Part shown: positions 18,974 to 27,203 of the stretch, one piece after another
Position numbering within the stretch: position 1 is the first letter of the stretch
Layout of the letters: every line of letters begins with the position of its first letter
Source: Planctomycetota bacterium
GTDB lineage: Bacteria > Planctomycetota > Phycisphaerae > Tepidisphaerales > Tepidisphaeraceae
Reading direction: 5' to 3'
Length of the DNA: 59,139 nt
NCBI GenBank assembly: GCA_026693085.1
Contig: JAPLNB010000152.1
Coordinates: 1 to 59,139, forward strand
Notes under the pieces: generated by a model
What the model saw: only the letters and a program-made list of their open reading frames with translations
The model's database searches: none
What the model was told of the DNA's origin: nothing
Made by a program: the position numbers and the translations under genes

Positions 18974-19432
18974 CTACCACGAGGCCGTCAGGGTAATGCT
19001 CCCCGTATACGTCCCTGCGTCCGGCGCCTGGTTGGACGGAGGGGTGGCCTGGACTGAAAGTGTAATGGTGCTGTTCGGCCCCGTGCCGAGGACATGGTAG
19101 GTCTTGGTAATGAATGTTGCCGAGGCGACCCACGCCCCGTCGGGGATGGATAGGTCGGTCCCCGTGAGCATGTAAGCCGTCGTCAGCGTCCGGCCGCTCG
19201 AGGTGAGCACCTCATCGCCGGCCAGGGCCACCGAGACCGCAATATCGCATGCGTCGTCGTGGTGGAGCGTTATATCCGTGCTGGCGCTGACGGCTTGATT
19301 GATGCTGTTGATGTGCGTTGGAATCGACACCGAGTAGGGCTGCCCGACCCAACCGGCGTCCCCTTGCGCAACGCCGGCGGCCCAGCAGATCGCTGATACC
19401 ACTACCGCGGCTCGCATCAGGTTGGTACCCAT
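18974..19432 (-). CDS. Small exported beta-rich protein, fibre-subunit candidate 2
   Basis: 152 residues from ATG 19432, preceded by AAGGAG 9 bases upstream. Signal peptide 1-24 (ends AQG). The mature part is predicted beta-sandwich with alternating hydrophobic residues and Thr/Ser richness (ITLHHDDACDIAVSVALAG, YTGSITLTASW). The last residues GSITLTASW closely parallel the end of the sister protein (GVTLTAAW), and the body also has SSGRTLTTAYMLTG against NGTQTLATEYMITG in the sister. This pattern resembles spore-coat-U/CS1-like and other fimbrial subunits, which end in a strand needed for assembly. It is 10 bases upstream of the DUF916-like gene. Confidence 0.8.
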   Translation of the reverse strand: MGTNLMRAAVVVSAICWAAGVAQGDAGWVGQPYSVSIPTHINSINQAVSASTDITLHHDDACDIAVSVALAGDEVLTSSGRTLTTAYMLTGTDLSIPDGAWVASATFITKTYHVLGTGPNSTITLSVQATPPSNQAPDAGTYTGSITLTASW

Positions 19433-19579
19433 CCTTGGGTCTCCTTCAATCCGTTTATGCCTCCGCCAAGATGCTCTGCCCGCAACACACCGCAACCCCC
19501 ATGTCCGCCGGAGCGGGATGGGGGATGTCGTGCTCTGTTTTCGCCCCGCCGTCTTTCCCCTGCCTCCTCAGCAACTGAC

Positions 19580-20116
19580 TCACCACGCCGCCGTAAGCGT
19601 AACACCGCACGTGTAGTCGCCCGAATCGGGGGCCGATGCCGCCGGACTGCTCATCCTCGCGAGCAGGTTCACGTCGTACACCCCGGTTCCCGACACATGG
19701 GTGAGTGCATAGGTGTTGAGGACAGCGAAGAACTCGCCGAGGCCGGTGCCCGCGACCTTGTAGGCGCCGTCGGGAGTGTCGACGCCGCCCGTGATCATAT
19801 ACTCGGTGGCGAGCGTCTGCGTGCCGTTGGTGAGAATGCCGCTGTTCGTGCTTCCCGTCGGGGTAATCGTCACGGTCACATTGGTGTAGAGATGGTAGGC
19901 CCCGGTCACCGTGCGGGACTGATTGACCGCCGTGATATGACCGGTCCAATTCGCCGCCGTAATGGTCTGCGTTGCAGAATCCCATTCGGCAAACGAATCG
20001 ACCGTCCCGGTCAGGGTAATGACAGTGGCAACTGAGCCGGCCCCCCATGCCACCAGGGAAGATATCACAGCGGCAAACAGAAAAGCCAGGGCACTCGCTA
20101 TCTTGACCTTGAACAT
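19580..20116 (-). CDS. Small exported beta-rich protein, fibre-subunit candidate 1
   Basis: 178 residues from ATG 20116 with AAGGAG 7 bases upstream; the longer frame to 20155 lacks a ribosome site. Signal peptide about 1-26. The mature sequence is Thr/Ser-rich beta (VATVITLTGTVDSFAEWD, HLYTNVTVTITPTGSTNSG) and finishes YTCGVTLTAAW, paralogous to the next gene. First gene of the five-gene locus, separated from its paralogue by 147 bases, a gap that might let it be made in larger amounts, as for major pilins. The 223 bases before it probably carry the promoter; no clear -35/-10 pair could be assigned. Confidence 0.8.
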   Translation of the reverse strand: MFKVKIASALAFLFAAVISSLVAWGAGSVATVITLTGTVDSFAEWDSATQTITAANWTGHITAVNQSRTVTGAYHLYTNVTVTITPTGSTNSGILTNGTQTLATEYMITGGVDTPDGAYKVAGTGLGEFFAVLNTYALTHVSGTGVYDVNLLARMSSPAASAPDSGDYTCGVTLTAAW

Positions 20117-20339
20117 AGCTGTCTCCTTGCGGATTCGATCGTTGTGCCGGCACAATCAGGCGATTCCGGTCTAATCACATACTCCTTGATACTCGGACAA
20201 GGCGCCTGTTTTTTGGGCGTCAATCGCCCGTCACGAATCTCACCACGTTAATGTATCGTCAGGATCGTGACCTGACTGAGAATAATTGTGGGGATCTATG
20301 AGTTTTTCGACAGCCCGGGGCGCAGCCCCCCCCTGGGGC

Positions 20340-21167
20340 CTATTGCCGGACCTTCTCCGCCTTCAGGATTTGCAGCACCGGCTCGTGCAAATGCCCGTTG
20401 GTCGCCACCGCATCTTTCCCCCAGATCGTCGGCTGGCCGCTCCAATCGCTAAATTGTCCGCCAGCTTCCTGCATGATGGGAAGCATCGGTGCGCAGTCCC
20501 AGGGCTTGATCGCCGAATCGAGCATGACCTCGGCCCGCCCCGTTGCAACCAGCACATACCCGTAGCAGTCGCCCCACGTTCGCTGGATCCTGGTTTTTCC
20601 GGCCAAATTCTCGAAGGCATCGGATCGGGCGATCGCCGAGGTGATGCTGCTGACCATCAATGCAGCATCCTCGAGGCGCGACAGCGAAGACACCCGCGCC
20701 GGCCTGCCGTTCCACCGGCACCCCATGCCGGTCGCCGCCACCACCATCTCGTCCAGCGCCGGCATGTACACCACGCCCACCGATGGTTTGCCCCGTATTT
20801 CAACGCCGATCAGCACCCCATAAAGGGGCATCCCGCAAATGAAGCTCTTCGTCCCGTCGATCGGGTCGATGATCCACCGATAGTCCGGGTTGCCCTCGGT
20901 TTTCCCGCCTTCTTCGCCGAGGATCGCGTGGTCCGGGAATGTGCGAGCGATGCAGGTCCGGATCACTTGTTCGGCCTCGCGGTCGGCCTGCGTTACCGGC
21001 GTATGGTCCGGCTTGATCTCGACCGGCAAACGCGTGTTGAAGTACGCCAACGTCCGCCGCCCAGCCAGATACGCGGCATCAATGGCCACGGAAAGCAGAT
21101 CGCTCAGCGATGGATCGCTGCTGCCCGGAACGGAATGCATACGATGCGAAAGATGCTCGTTGGTCAT
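20340..21167 (-). CDS. Inositol-monophosphatase family phosphatase (HisN-like)
   Basis: 275 residues from ATG 21167 (MTNEHLSH); a longer frame to 21239 lacks support. Metal-binding motifs of the IMPase superfamily are intact: DHTPVTQADREAE, GEEGG, WIIDPIDGTKSF with both aspartates, and WDCAPMLPIMQEAGG. The specificity segment GMPLYGVLIGVEIRGKP and DCYGYVLVATGRAEVML fit the histidinol-phosphatase (HisN) branch of actinobacteria and planctomycetes, but inositol-phosphatase or CysQ-like activity cannot be ruled out. Divergent from the HAD phosphatase gene at 21296. No his genes in the window. Confidence 0.86.
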   Translation of the reverse strand: MTNEHLSHRMHSVPGSSDPSLSDLLSVAIDAAYLAGRRTLAYFNTRLPVEIKPDHTPVTQADREAEQVIRTCIARTFPDHAILGEEGGKTEGNPDYRWIIDPIDGTKSFICGMPLYGVLIGVEIRGKPSVGVVYMPALDEMVVAATGMGCRWNGRPARVSSLSRLEDAALMVSSITSAIARSDAFENLAGKTRIQRTWGDCYGYVLVATGRAEVMLDSAIKPWDCAPMLPIMQEAGGQFSDWSGQPTIWGKDAVATNGHLHEPVLQILKAEKVRQ

Positions 21168-21295
21168 GGTGATGGCGGTGTTGTACCGGCTTGCTCCCCG
21201 CCAGGCAATCGTCCGTCCTTGATCGCCGATGCCGGCCAACGGATAATGTCCTCCTGAATGGAATCGAGCTGTTGCCGGATGGAGACGGAATTCCT

Positions 21296-22339
21296 ATGAA
21301 GCGATCTGCCGTTTTTTTTGATCGGGACAATACCCTTATCGTCAGCGATGGCTACCTCGGCGACCCTGCCGGGGTGGTCCTGGTTGACGGCGCCGCCGAC
21401 GCCGTCGCCAAAGCCCGACAATATGGCTTCAAGGTCGTCACCATCAGCAATCAGAGCGGCGTCGCGCGCGGCCTGTTCGACGAGGCCGCCGTCCAGGCCG
21501 TCAACCAGCGCCTCTCCGAACTGCTCCAGCAGGCCAACCCCGCCGCCGTCATCGAGGACCACGAATACTGCCCCTACCACCCCGAAGCCGTCGTTGAACG
21601 GTACAAACAGGACAGTTTCCTTCGCAAACCCAAGCCTGGAATGATCCTGGCCGCCGCCGAGAAGCTTTCGCTCGATCTCGGCCGCAGTTGGGTTGTCGGC
21701 GACGCGGCCCGCGACATCGAAGCGGGCAAGGCCGCTGGCTGCCGAACGGTCCTCGTGCAGAACCCGGCCCTCTGCCCCTCGCCCGCTGCCGAAGGCCAAA
21801 GCGATGTTCCACCCGATTTCACCGTGTCGTCCGTGTGCGAGGCGATCGACCTGATCGCCCGCCAGTCGCTGTGCAAGCCAGCCAACAAGCCTGCCGATCC
21901 GCCGCCCGATGCCCCCCCGGCTCCGGCGGCTCAGGGTAGCACGAATAATGAGGATCCCATGACCCGCGAGACGACCGAATCCGTCGCAGCAGTGCCGCTA
22001 TCCTCTTCACCGCGGACCCCGGCCCCGCCGGCCGGCGGCACGGCGACAAAAGCCGTCGATCCGCCCCCGCGCGCTGCTCTGTCGGAATCGCCCAACGCGG
22101 CCAGACTCGAAAAACTCATCGAGCAGATCCTCGTCGAGCTTCGCCGTCGCGAAGAGCCTGTCCCCGATTTCTCCGTCAGCAAACTGATGGCCGGCATCGT
22201 TCAGATTCTCTCGCTGGCGCTGCTGTTCCTGGCCTATCTGCGGCGAGATGATCCCACTGGCATCAATTCAACGCTGATGTTCGCCCTTTTCCTGCAAACC
22301 CTGACGATCGCGCTGCTCATCATGGGCAAGCAACGGTAG
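21296..22339 (+). CDS. HAD-family GmhB-like phosphatase with C-terminal membrane tail
   Basis: 347 residues from ATG 21296. Residues 1-180 form a histidinol-phosphate/heptose-bisphosphate phosphatase of the HAD superfamily: DRDNTLI (9-15, nucleophile and acid Asp), TISNQSGVARG, the zinc-loop region EYCPYHPEA, RKPKPGM with the conserved Lys, and VVGDAARDIEAG. From about 200 to 285 comes a low-complexity Pro/Ala linker, then two hydrophobic helices near the end (about 294-310 and 323-340, FALFLQTLTIALLIMG). A GmhB enzyme normally stops near residue 190 and is soluble, so tethering to the membrane is unusual. It may act in lipopolysaccharide heptose supply close to the membrane; that is inference. 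No internal restart with a ribosome site was evident. Confidence 0.84.
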   Translation: MKRSAVFFDRDNTLIVSDGYLGDPAGVVLVDGAADAVAKARQYGFKVVTISNQSGVARGLFDEAAVQAVNQRLSELLQQANPAAVIEDHEYCPYHPEAVVERYKQDSFLRKPKPGMILAAAEKLSLDLGRSWVVGDAARDIEAGKAAGCRTVLVQNPALCPSPAAEGQSDVPPDFTVSSVCEAIDLIARQSLCKPANKPADPPPDAPPAPAAQGSTNNEDPMTRETTESVAAVPLSSSPRTPAPPAGGTATKAVDPPPRAALSESPNAARLEKLIEQILVELRRREEPVPDFSVSKLMAGIVQILSLALLFLAYLRRDDPTGINSTLMFALFLQTLTIALLIMGKQR

Positions 22340-22432
22340 CCCCCGAAGTGCGAACTGCTGGGTGTCACCACCGCCGCCGGCTCCCTCTTCGCGTGCTCAG
22401 AGCATATAATCCGTCCCTGAGTTGGAGATCAG

Positions 22433-23086
22433 ATGATAAAAACAGAAGCAACAGACAACAGCGCGTGCTGCGGTGATGGACAGCAAAAACCCTCCGCCGC
22501 CGAGCACAGCCATATAGATTTGCCGCGGATCGAGCGGGCGGTCCGCGAGATTCTCATCGCAGTCGGCGAAGATCCCGACCGCGAAGGCCTGCTCAAGACC
22601 CCCAACCGGGTCGCTCGCGCCTACGTCGAGCTGATGGCCGGCCTCAGCGAAGATCCCCGCATGCACCTCAATACCGTCTTCCACGAGCAGTACGACGAGG
22701 TGGTTCTGCTACGCGACATCGAGTTCCATTCACTGTGCGAGCACCATCTGCTGCCGTTCACTGGCAAGGCGCATGTCGCGTACCTTCCCGACGGCAAAGT
22801 CGTCGGCCTCAGCAAGCTCGCCCGCCTCGTCGAAGGTTACGCCCGCCGCCCCCAAGTCCAGGAACGCCTCACCAGCCAGATCGCCGACGCCCTCATGGAA
22901 GCCCTCAATCCGATGGGCGCCGCCTGTGTCATCGAAGCCACCCACACCTGCATGACCATCCGGGGCGCCAAGAAACCCGGCAGCGTCATGGTCACCAGCG
23001 CCCTGCGGGGAATCTTCAAGGAAAACACCGCCAGCCGCGCCGAAATCCTGTCCCTGATGTACGGCGGCACCAACGCAGTCAAGTAA
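22433..23086 (+). CDS. folE: GTP cyclohydrolase I
   Basis: 217 residues, full-length FolE. It converts GTP to dihydroneopterin triphosphate, the first step of folate and pterin synthesis. Visible signatures: [13 protein letters not shown], the zinc-binding [40 protein letters not shown], and [17 protein letters not shown] supplying the second zinc Cys, then [16 protein letters not shown]. Cytoplasmic decamer in known members. It is followed after 17 bases by the TPR-YggX gene. Confidence 0.97.
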   Translation: MIKTEATDNSACCGDGQQKPSAAEHSHIDLPRIERAVREILIAVGEDPDREGLLKTPNRVARAYVELMAGLSEDPRMHLNTVFHEQYDEVVLLRDIEFHSLCEHHLLPFTGKAHVAYLPDGKVVGLSKLARLVEGYARRPQVQERLTSQIADALMEALNPMGAACVIEATHTCMTIRGAKKPGSVMVTSALRGIFKENTASRAEILSLMYGGTNAVK

Positions 23087-23103
23087 CCATTACCGGAGCA
23101 ACC

Positions 23104-23700
23104 ATGGCCGACACCAACGTTCGAATCGAGCAGTTTCGGAAGATGGCGGCGGACGATCCGGACAACGAGCTGGGCCATTTTTCGCTCGGCCGGGCCTATC
23201 TCGACGCCGACCTCCACGACGGCGCCATTGCCTCGTTCCAGCGCGCCATCGATTTGAACCCCCAGATGAGCCGCGCATACCAGCTCCTTGGCGTCGCTCT
23301 GCTCAGGAAAGGCCACAAGGACCTTGCCATCGGAGCCCTCGGGAAAGGCATCCTCGTCGCCCAGGAGCGCGGCGACAGGATGCCGTGCAACGAGATGGTG
23401 CAGATGCTCCGCGATATGGGCGCCCCTGTCCCTGAGCTCAAAAAAGCCGAAGCCCCACGCCCCGTCGGCGACGGCGAGGTCTTCTGCCATCGCTGCAACC
23501 GCATCGGCCCCAAGCTCGCCTCTGCCCCATTCAACAACGCCCAAGGCCGCGAAATCTGCGAGAAAATCTGCCAGCCCTGCTGGCGCGAATGGATCGCCAT
23601 GGGCACCAAAGTCATCAACGAGCTTCGCCTCTCGATGGTCGACCCCGAGGCTCAACGCATCTTTGACCAGCATATGCGCGAGTTCCTCAACCTAAGCTAG
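23104..23700 (+). CDS. TPR domain fused to a YggX-like Fe(II)-trafficking domain
   Basis: 198 residues from ATG 23104, with GGAG 7 bases upstream. Residues 5-105 contain TPR helices (DNELGHFSLGRAYLDADLHD, AIASFQRAIDLNPQMSRAYQ, LLGVALLRKGHKDLAIGAL). From about 122 the sequence turns into a YggX-type domain: VFCHRCNRIGPKLASAPFN, then EICQPCWREWIAMGTKVINE and LSMVDPEAQRIFDQHMREFL. In Enterobacteria YggX is a 90-residue stand-alone protein that protects iron-sulfur clusters. The fusion suggests a scaffold for delivering iron or protection to partner proteins; this is inference. It carries four Cys, more than the single Cys of YggX. Its stop is followed by a bidirectional terminator. Confidence 0.86.
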   Translation: MADTNVRIEQFRKMAADDPDNELGHFSLGRAYLDADLHDGAIASFQRAIDLNPQMSRAYQLLGVALLRKGHKDLAIGALGKGILVAQERGDRMPCNEMVQMLRDMGAPVPELKKAEAPRPVGDGEVFCHRCNRIGPKLASAPFNNAQGREICEKICQPCWREWIAMGTKVINELRLSMVDPEAQRIFDQHMREFLNLS

Positions 23701-23727
23701 AAACCCCCCGCCTCTCGCGCTCATCGC

Positions 23728-23768
23728 AAAAAAAGCAGCACGGACATCTTGCCCGTGCGCCCTTTTAT
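23728..23768. terminator. Bidirectional rho-independent terminator
   Basis: Stem GCACGG (23738-23743) pairs with CCGTGC (23753-23758). A run of seven A precedes it (23728-23734) and CCTTTTATT follows, giving a T tract in both directions. It sits between the convergent TPR-YggX and korB genes and can end both transcripts. Confidence 0.75.
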
Positions 23769-23804
23769 TCTTCGCGCTCATTCGTGTGCTTCGTGGCCCA
23801 ATCC

Positions 23805-24827
23805 CTATTCGACCGTCCACGTCTCGTTGCTCCGCAAGAGCGATTGCAGATCCCCCTCGCCCTTCTTCGCAACCGCCGCCTTGATCTGCTGCCCAACCAG
23901 CTCCGAGTACCGCGAGTATTCCACCGCCCGGAAGACCCCCATCGGCTCCGGAAACTCCGGGTGTCGCAGCCGGCTCAGCAAGAACGCCAGCGTCGGGTCC
24001 GCCGCCTTCTCGTCATGGATCAAAAGATCGTCCGCCTTCACATCCTTCAGGCTCACCACCTCCGGCTGCAGCCCATTCAGACGAATCCCCTTGTCGGAGT
24101 CCTTTCCGAACACCAGCGGCTTGCCGTGCTCCAGGTACACCGTATGCTCCGCCTTGATCGCCTTATCCGCCGCATACGCGTACGCGCCATCGTTGAAGAT
24201 CACGCAGTTCTGGTAGACCTCGATAAACGCGCTGCCGACGTGTTTCGCGGCCCGTTCGAAAACAGACTCCATGTGCCGCACGTCGCTGTCCACCGTCCTG
24301 GCCGCGAAGCTCGCCTCCGCGCCCAGCGCCATGCTGATCGGCCGGATCGGATAATCGGGGGAGCCCATCGGGCTCGACTTGGTCTTCTGGTCCTTCAAGC
24401 TCGTCGGCGAATACTGACCCTTCGTCAGCCCGTAAATCCGGTTGTTGAACAGGATGATCTTCGCATCCACATTTCGCCGCAGCATGTGAATGAAGTGGTT
24501 TCCGCCGATCGACAGCGCATCGCCGTCGCCGGTAATGATCCACACGTCCAACTCGGGCCTCGCCAGCTTCAACCCCGTCGCAATCGTCGGCGCCCGCCCG
24601 TGAATCGAGTGAAACCCGTAGGTGTTCATGTAATACGGAAACCGGCTCGAGCAGCCGATGCCCGACACGAACACCGTTTTGCTCCGATCCGAGCCCAGCT
24701 TCGCCAACACGCGTTTCATCGTCGCCAGGATCGAATAGTCCCCGCAGCCCGGACACCAGCGCACTTCGGCGCTGCTGGCAAAATCCGCCGGCTTCAGGCT
24801 GATAGGACCGCTAGTCGCAACGCTCAT
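23805..24827 (-). CDS. korB: 2-oxoacid:ferredoxin oxidoreductase, beta subunit
   Basis: 340 residues from ATG 24827, preceded by AGGAG; the longer frame to 24863 has no ribosome site. It carries the thiamine-diphosphate-binding signature: CPGCGDYSI near the N-terminus, FVSGIGCSSRFP, HGRAPTIATGLKLA, and GDGDALSIGGNH with FNNRIYGLTKGQYSPTS. Together with the alpha subunit encoded upstream it decarboxylates 2-oxoglutarate (or a related oxoacid) to the acyl-CoA with reduction of ferredoxin, feeding the TCA cycle. Two-subunit KOR type. The operon order is alpha then beta, 74 bases apart. Confidence 0.92.
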   Translation of the reverse strand: MSVATSGPISLKPADFASSAEVRWCPGCGDYSILATMKRVLAKLGSDRSKTVFVSGIGCSSRFPYYMNTYGFHSIHGRAPTIATGLKLARPELDVWIITGDGDALSIGGNHFIHMLRRNVDAKIILFNNRIYGLTKGQYSPTSLKDQKTKSSPMGSPDYPIRPISMALGAEASFAARTVDSDVRHMESVFERAAKHVGSAFIEVYQNCVIFNDGAYAYAADKAIKAEHTVYLEHGKPLVFGKDSDKGIRLNGLQPEVVSLKDVKADDLLIHDEKAADPTLAFLLSRLRHPEFPEPMGVFRAVEYSRYSELVGQQIKAAVAKKGEGDLQSLLRSNETWTVE

Positions 24828-24901
24828 AACCACTCCTGAGACAAGGTCAATTCTCGCACTCAAACTGCATCACAACACCCCCGCTGCAGACCGCTGGCTT
24901 T

Positions 24902-26797
24902 TTACTTGCTCGCCAGAGCCGACTTCGCCGCATCCACGATCTCATGGACCACAAACGGCTGACCGCGGACGACATTGAATCCCTTGGCGTCGATCAGGTA
25001 GTTCGCCCGCAGCCACATCCGCAACTGCCCAAGGTTGATCTCGCACACCAAAACGCGCTTGAACTTCCGCAGCTTGTCCCCCAGGTCCTCCGGCAGCGGG
25101 TTCATGTAGCGCAGGTGACAGGCCGCCACCGATAGCCCCGCCTGCTGAAGCTCTATCGTGGCCTGCTTGATGTGCCCAAACGTCCCGCCCCAGCCCACCA
25201 GCAGCAATTCGCCGCTTTCCTTGCCCGTCCAGAGGTACGGCACCCCCGCCGGCTTCACGCCCGCGACCTTCGCGGCCCGCAGGTTGGTCATCCGGTCGTG
25301 GTTCGCCGGGTCATAGCTCACCGTGCCCGTCACGTCCGCCTTCTCCAGCCCGCCGATCCGGTGCTCCAGGCCAGGCGTCCCCGGAATCGCCCACGGCCTG
25401 GCCCCATCCTCGTTCCGCATATACGGCATGAACCCCTTGGCATCGTTCGCCTGCGTCGGATGCTCAACCTTGATCTTCTCCATCTTCGACACGTCCGGCA
25501 CCAGCCACGGCTCGGCGCTGTTCCCGACATACCCGTCCGTCAACACCATCACCGGCGTCATGTACCGCACCGCGATCCGAAACGCCTCAACCGTCGCGTT
25601 GAAGCAATCCGACGGCGACGCCGCCGCTATCACCGGCAGCGGACACTCGCCATTCCGCCCCATGATGGCCTGCAACAAATCCGCCTGCTCCGTCTTCGTC
25701 GGCAGCCCCGTGCTCGGGCCTCCTCGCTGCACATTCACGATCACCATCGGCAGTTCGGTTATCACCGCCAGGCCGATCCCCTCCGTCTTCAGCGCCAGCC
25801 CGGGCCCGCTCGTCCCCGTCGCCGCCAGCGCCCCGCCAAAGGCCGCCCCGATCGTCGCCCCCATCGCGCAAATCTCATCCTCCGCCTGGAACGTCACCAC
25901 CCGGAAATGCTTCAGCTCCGACAGCGTGTGCAGAATGTCGGTGGCCGGTGTGATCGGATAGCTGCCATAAAACAGCTCTTTGCCCGCCAGCTTTGCCGCC
26001 GTCACCATCCCCAGCGCCACCGCCTCGTTGCCCGTCACCTTCCGATACGTCCCCGGCGGCAGCTTGGCCTTATCAACCTGGTACTGCTGGTCAAACAGCT
26101 CGCTGGTTTCGCCGTAGTTGTATCCCGCCCTGAGCGTCAGCGCATTCGCTCGCGCCACCGCCGGCAGCTTCGTCCCGAACTTGTCCTCAATGTACGCCAG
26201 CGTCGGCTCCAGCGGCCGGCCGTACAGCCAGTACGCCACGCCCAACGCAAAGAAGTTCTTGCACCGATCCACCTGCTTCGTCGGCAGCCCCGCGTCCTTC
26301 ACCGCCAGCTCGTTCATCTTGTTGATCGGAACCTTGATCACACGGTAATTGCCCAGCGGCTTGCTCAGCGGGTTCTCGGTGTACCCCGCCTTCTTCAGCT
26401 CGTGCTCGATAAACGCATCCTCGTTCACGATCACGATCCCACCCGACTTCACGAACTTCAGGTTCGTCTTGAGCGCAGCCGGGTTCATCGCCACCAGCGC
26501 ATCCACCTCATCGCCCGGCGTGTAAATGTCGGAACTGGAAAACTGGATCTGAAACCCCGACACGCCCGCCAGCGTCCCGGCCGGGGCGCGAATCTCCGCC
26601 GGATAATCCGGAAACGTGCTGATGTCGTTGCCGATCAGCGCTGACGTGTCCCCAAACTGCGACCCCGCCAACTGCATCCCGTCCCCGGAGTCTCCCGCAA
26701 AACGGATCGACACGCTCGACAGCTTCGCCACCGGCTTGCGCTCGCCGGGACCCTTCGACAAAACGCCTTGATCTGCTGGGGAGATCGAACTGCTCAT
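24902..26797 (-). CDS. korA: 2-oxoacid:ferredoxin oxidoreductase, alpha subunit (gamma-alpha fusion)
   Basis: 631 residues, the size expected for KorA-type proteins in which the gamma domain is fused to the N-terminus. Gamma part about 25-200 (RFAGDSGDGMQLAGSQFGD, YPAEIRAPAGT). The alpha part follows, with YGSYPITPATDILHTL, the EDEICAMGATIGAAFGGA segment that contacts thiamine diphosphate, TSGPGLALKTEGIGLA and MVIVNVQRGGPSTGLPTKTEQADL. The C-terminal domain (LLLVGWGGTFGHIKQA) handles CoA. The 490-residue frame opposite is an Arg-rich shadow. Confidence 0.94.
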   Translation of the reverse strand: MSSSISPADQGVLSKGPGERKPVAKLSSVSIRFAGDSGDGMQLAGSQFGDTSALIGNDISTFPDYPAEIRAPAGTLAGVSGFQIQFSSSDIYTPGDEVDALVAMNPAALKTNLKFVKSGGIVIVNEDAFIEHELKKAGYTENPLSKPLGNYRVIKVPINKMNELAVKDAGLPTKQVDRCKNFFALGVAYWLYGRPLEPTLAYIEDKFGTKLPAVARANALTLRAGYNYGETSELFDQQYQVDKAKLPPGTYRKVTGNEAVALGMVTAAKLAGKELFYGSYPITPATDILHTLSELKHFRVVTFQAEDEICAMGATIGAAFGGALAATGTSGPGLALKTEGIGLAVITELPMVIVNVQRGGPSTGLPTKTEQADLLQAIMGRNGECPLPVIAAASPSDCFNATVEAFRIAVRYMTPVMVLTDGYVGNSAEPWLVPDVSKMEKIKVEHPTQANDAKGFMPYMRNEDGARPWAIPGTPGLEHRIGGLEKADVTGTVSYDPANHDRMTNLRAAKVAGVKPAGVPYLWTGKESGELLLVGWGGTFGHIKQATIELQQAGLSVAACHLRYMNPLPEDLGDKLRKFKRVLVCEINLGQLRMWLRANYLIDAKGFNVVRGQPFVVHEIVDAAKSALASK

Positions 26798-27203
26798 GTA
26801 ATGACCTTTGCTATAGAACCGGGAGCACTGTGTTTATACGGCCGCGGCAGCAATCTGTTTGCGCCTCGTCGAACACACCGACTAGACTTGGGATTACAAG
26901 CGATTTGTCGCCCAGAACACCCTAAGCCCACAGCCATCAAAAGACCTGCTCGGCAGGCATTATCTCATGTAACAGGGTGCGTAGAATATCGCCCCCCAGC
27001 CGCCCGTGCAACGTCATTCCTTGCTTACCCATCGAATTCTCTTCCGCCTGCTCACTCGTTGTCCAGATTGTGAAAAAAGACACAAGCACCCCGTTTTTCA
27101 CCGCCTTTCTATGCTCTGGCACACGGGCCTTCCGTGAGCTTCTACGCCAGACCCCCTGGCGCCCCATTTTCTGCAACCCAGATCGCCGATCATCCTGCCG
27201 CCC
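26798..27203. other. Non-coding stretch upstream of korA
   Basis: About 400 bases between the korA start and the stop of the next minus-strand gene. It probably contains the korAB promoter. A 79-codon frame at 26937-27176 has no ribosome site or recognisable product. Locally AT-richer than its surroundings near 27050-27110. No repeat or hairpin of note. Confidence 0.4.

Noticed and set aside
25172..26644. 490-codon Arg/His/Pro-rich plus-strand frame
   Set aside because: Antisense shadow of korA.
26937..27176. 79-codon minus-strand frame upstream of the TPR protein gene
   Set aside because: No ribosome site or family, and it lies where the korA promoter is expected.
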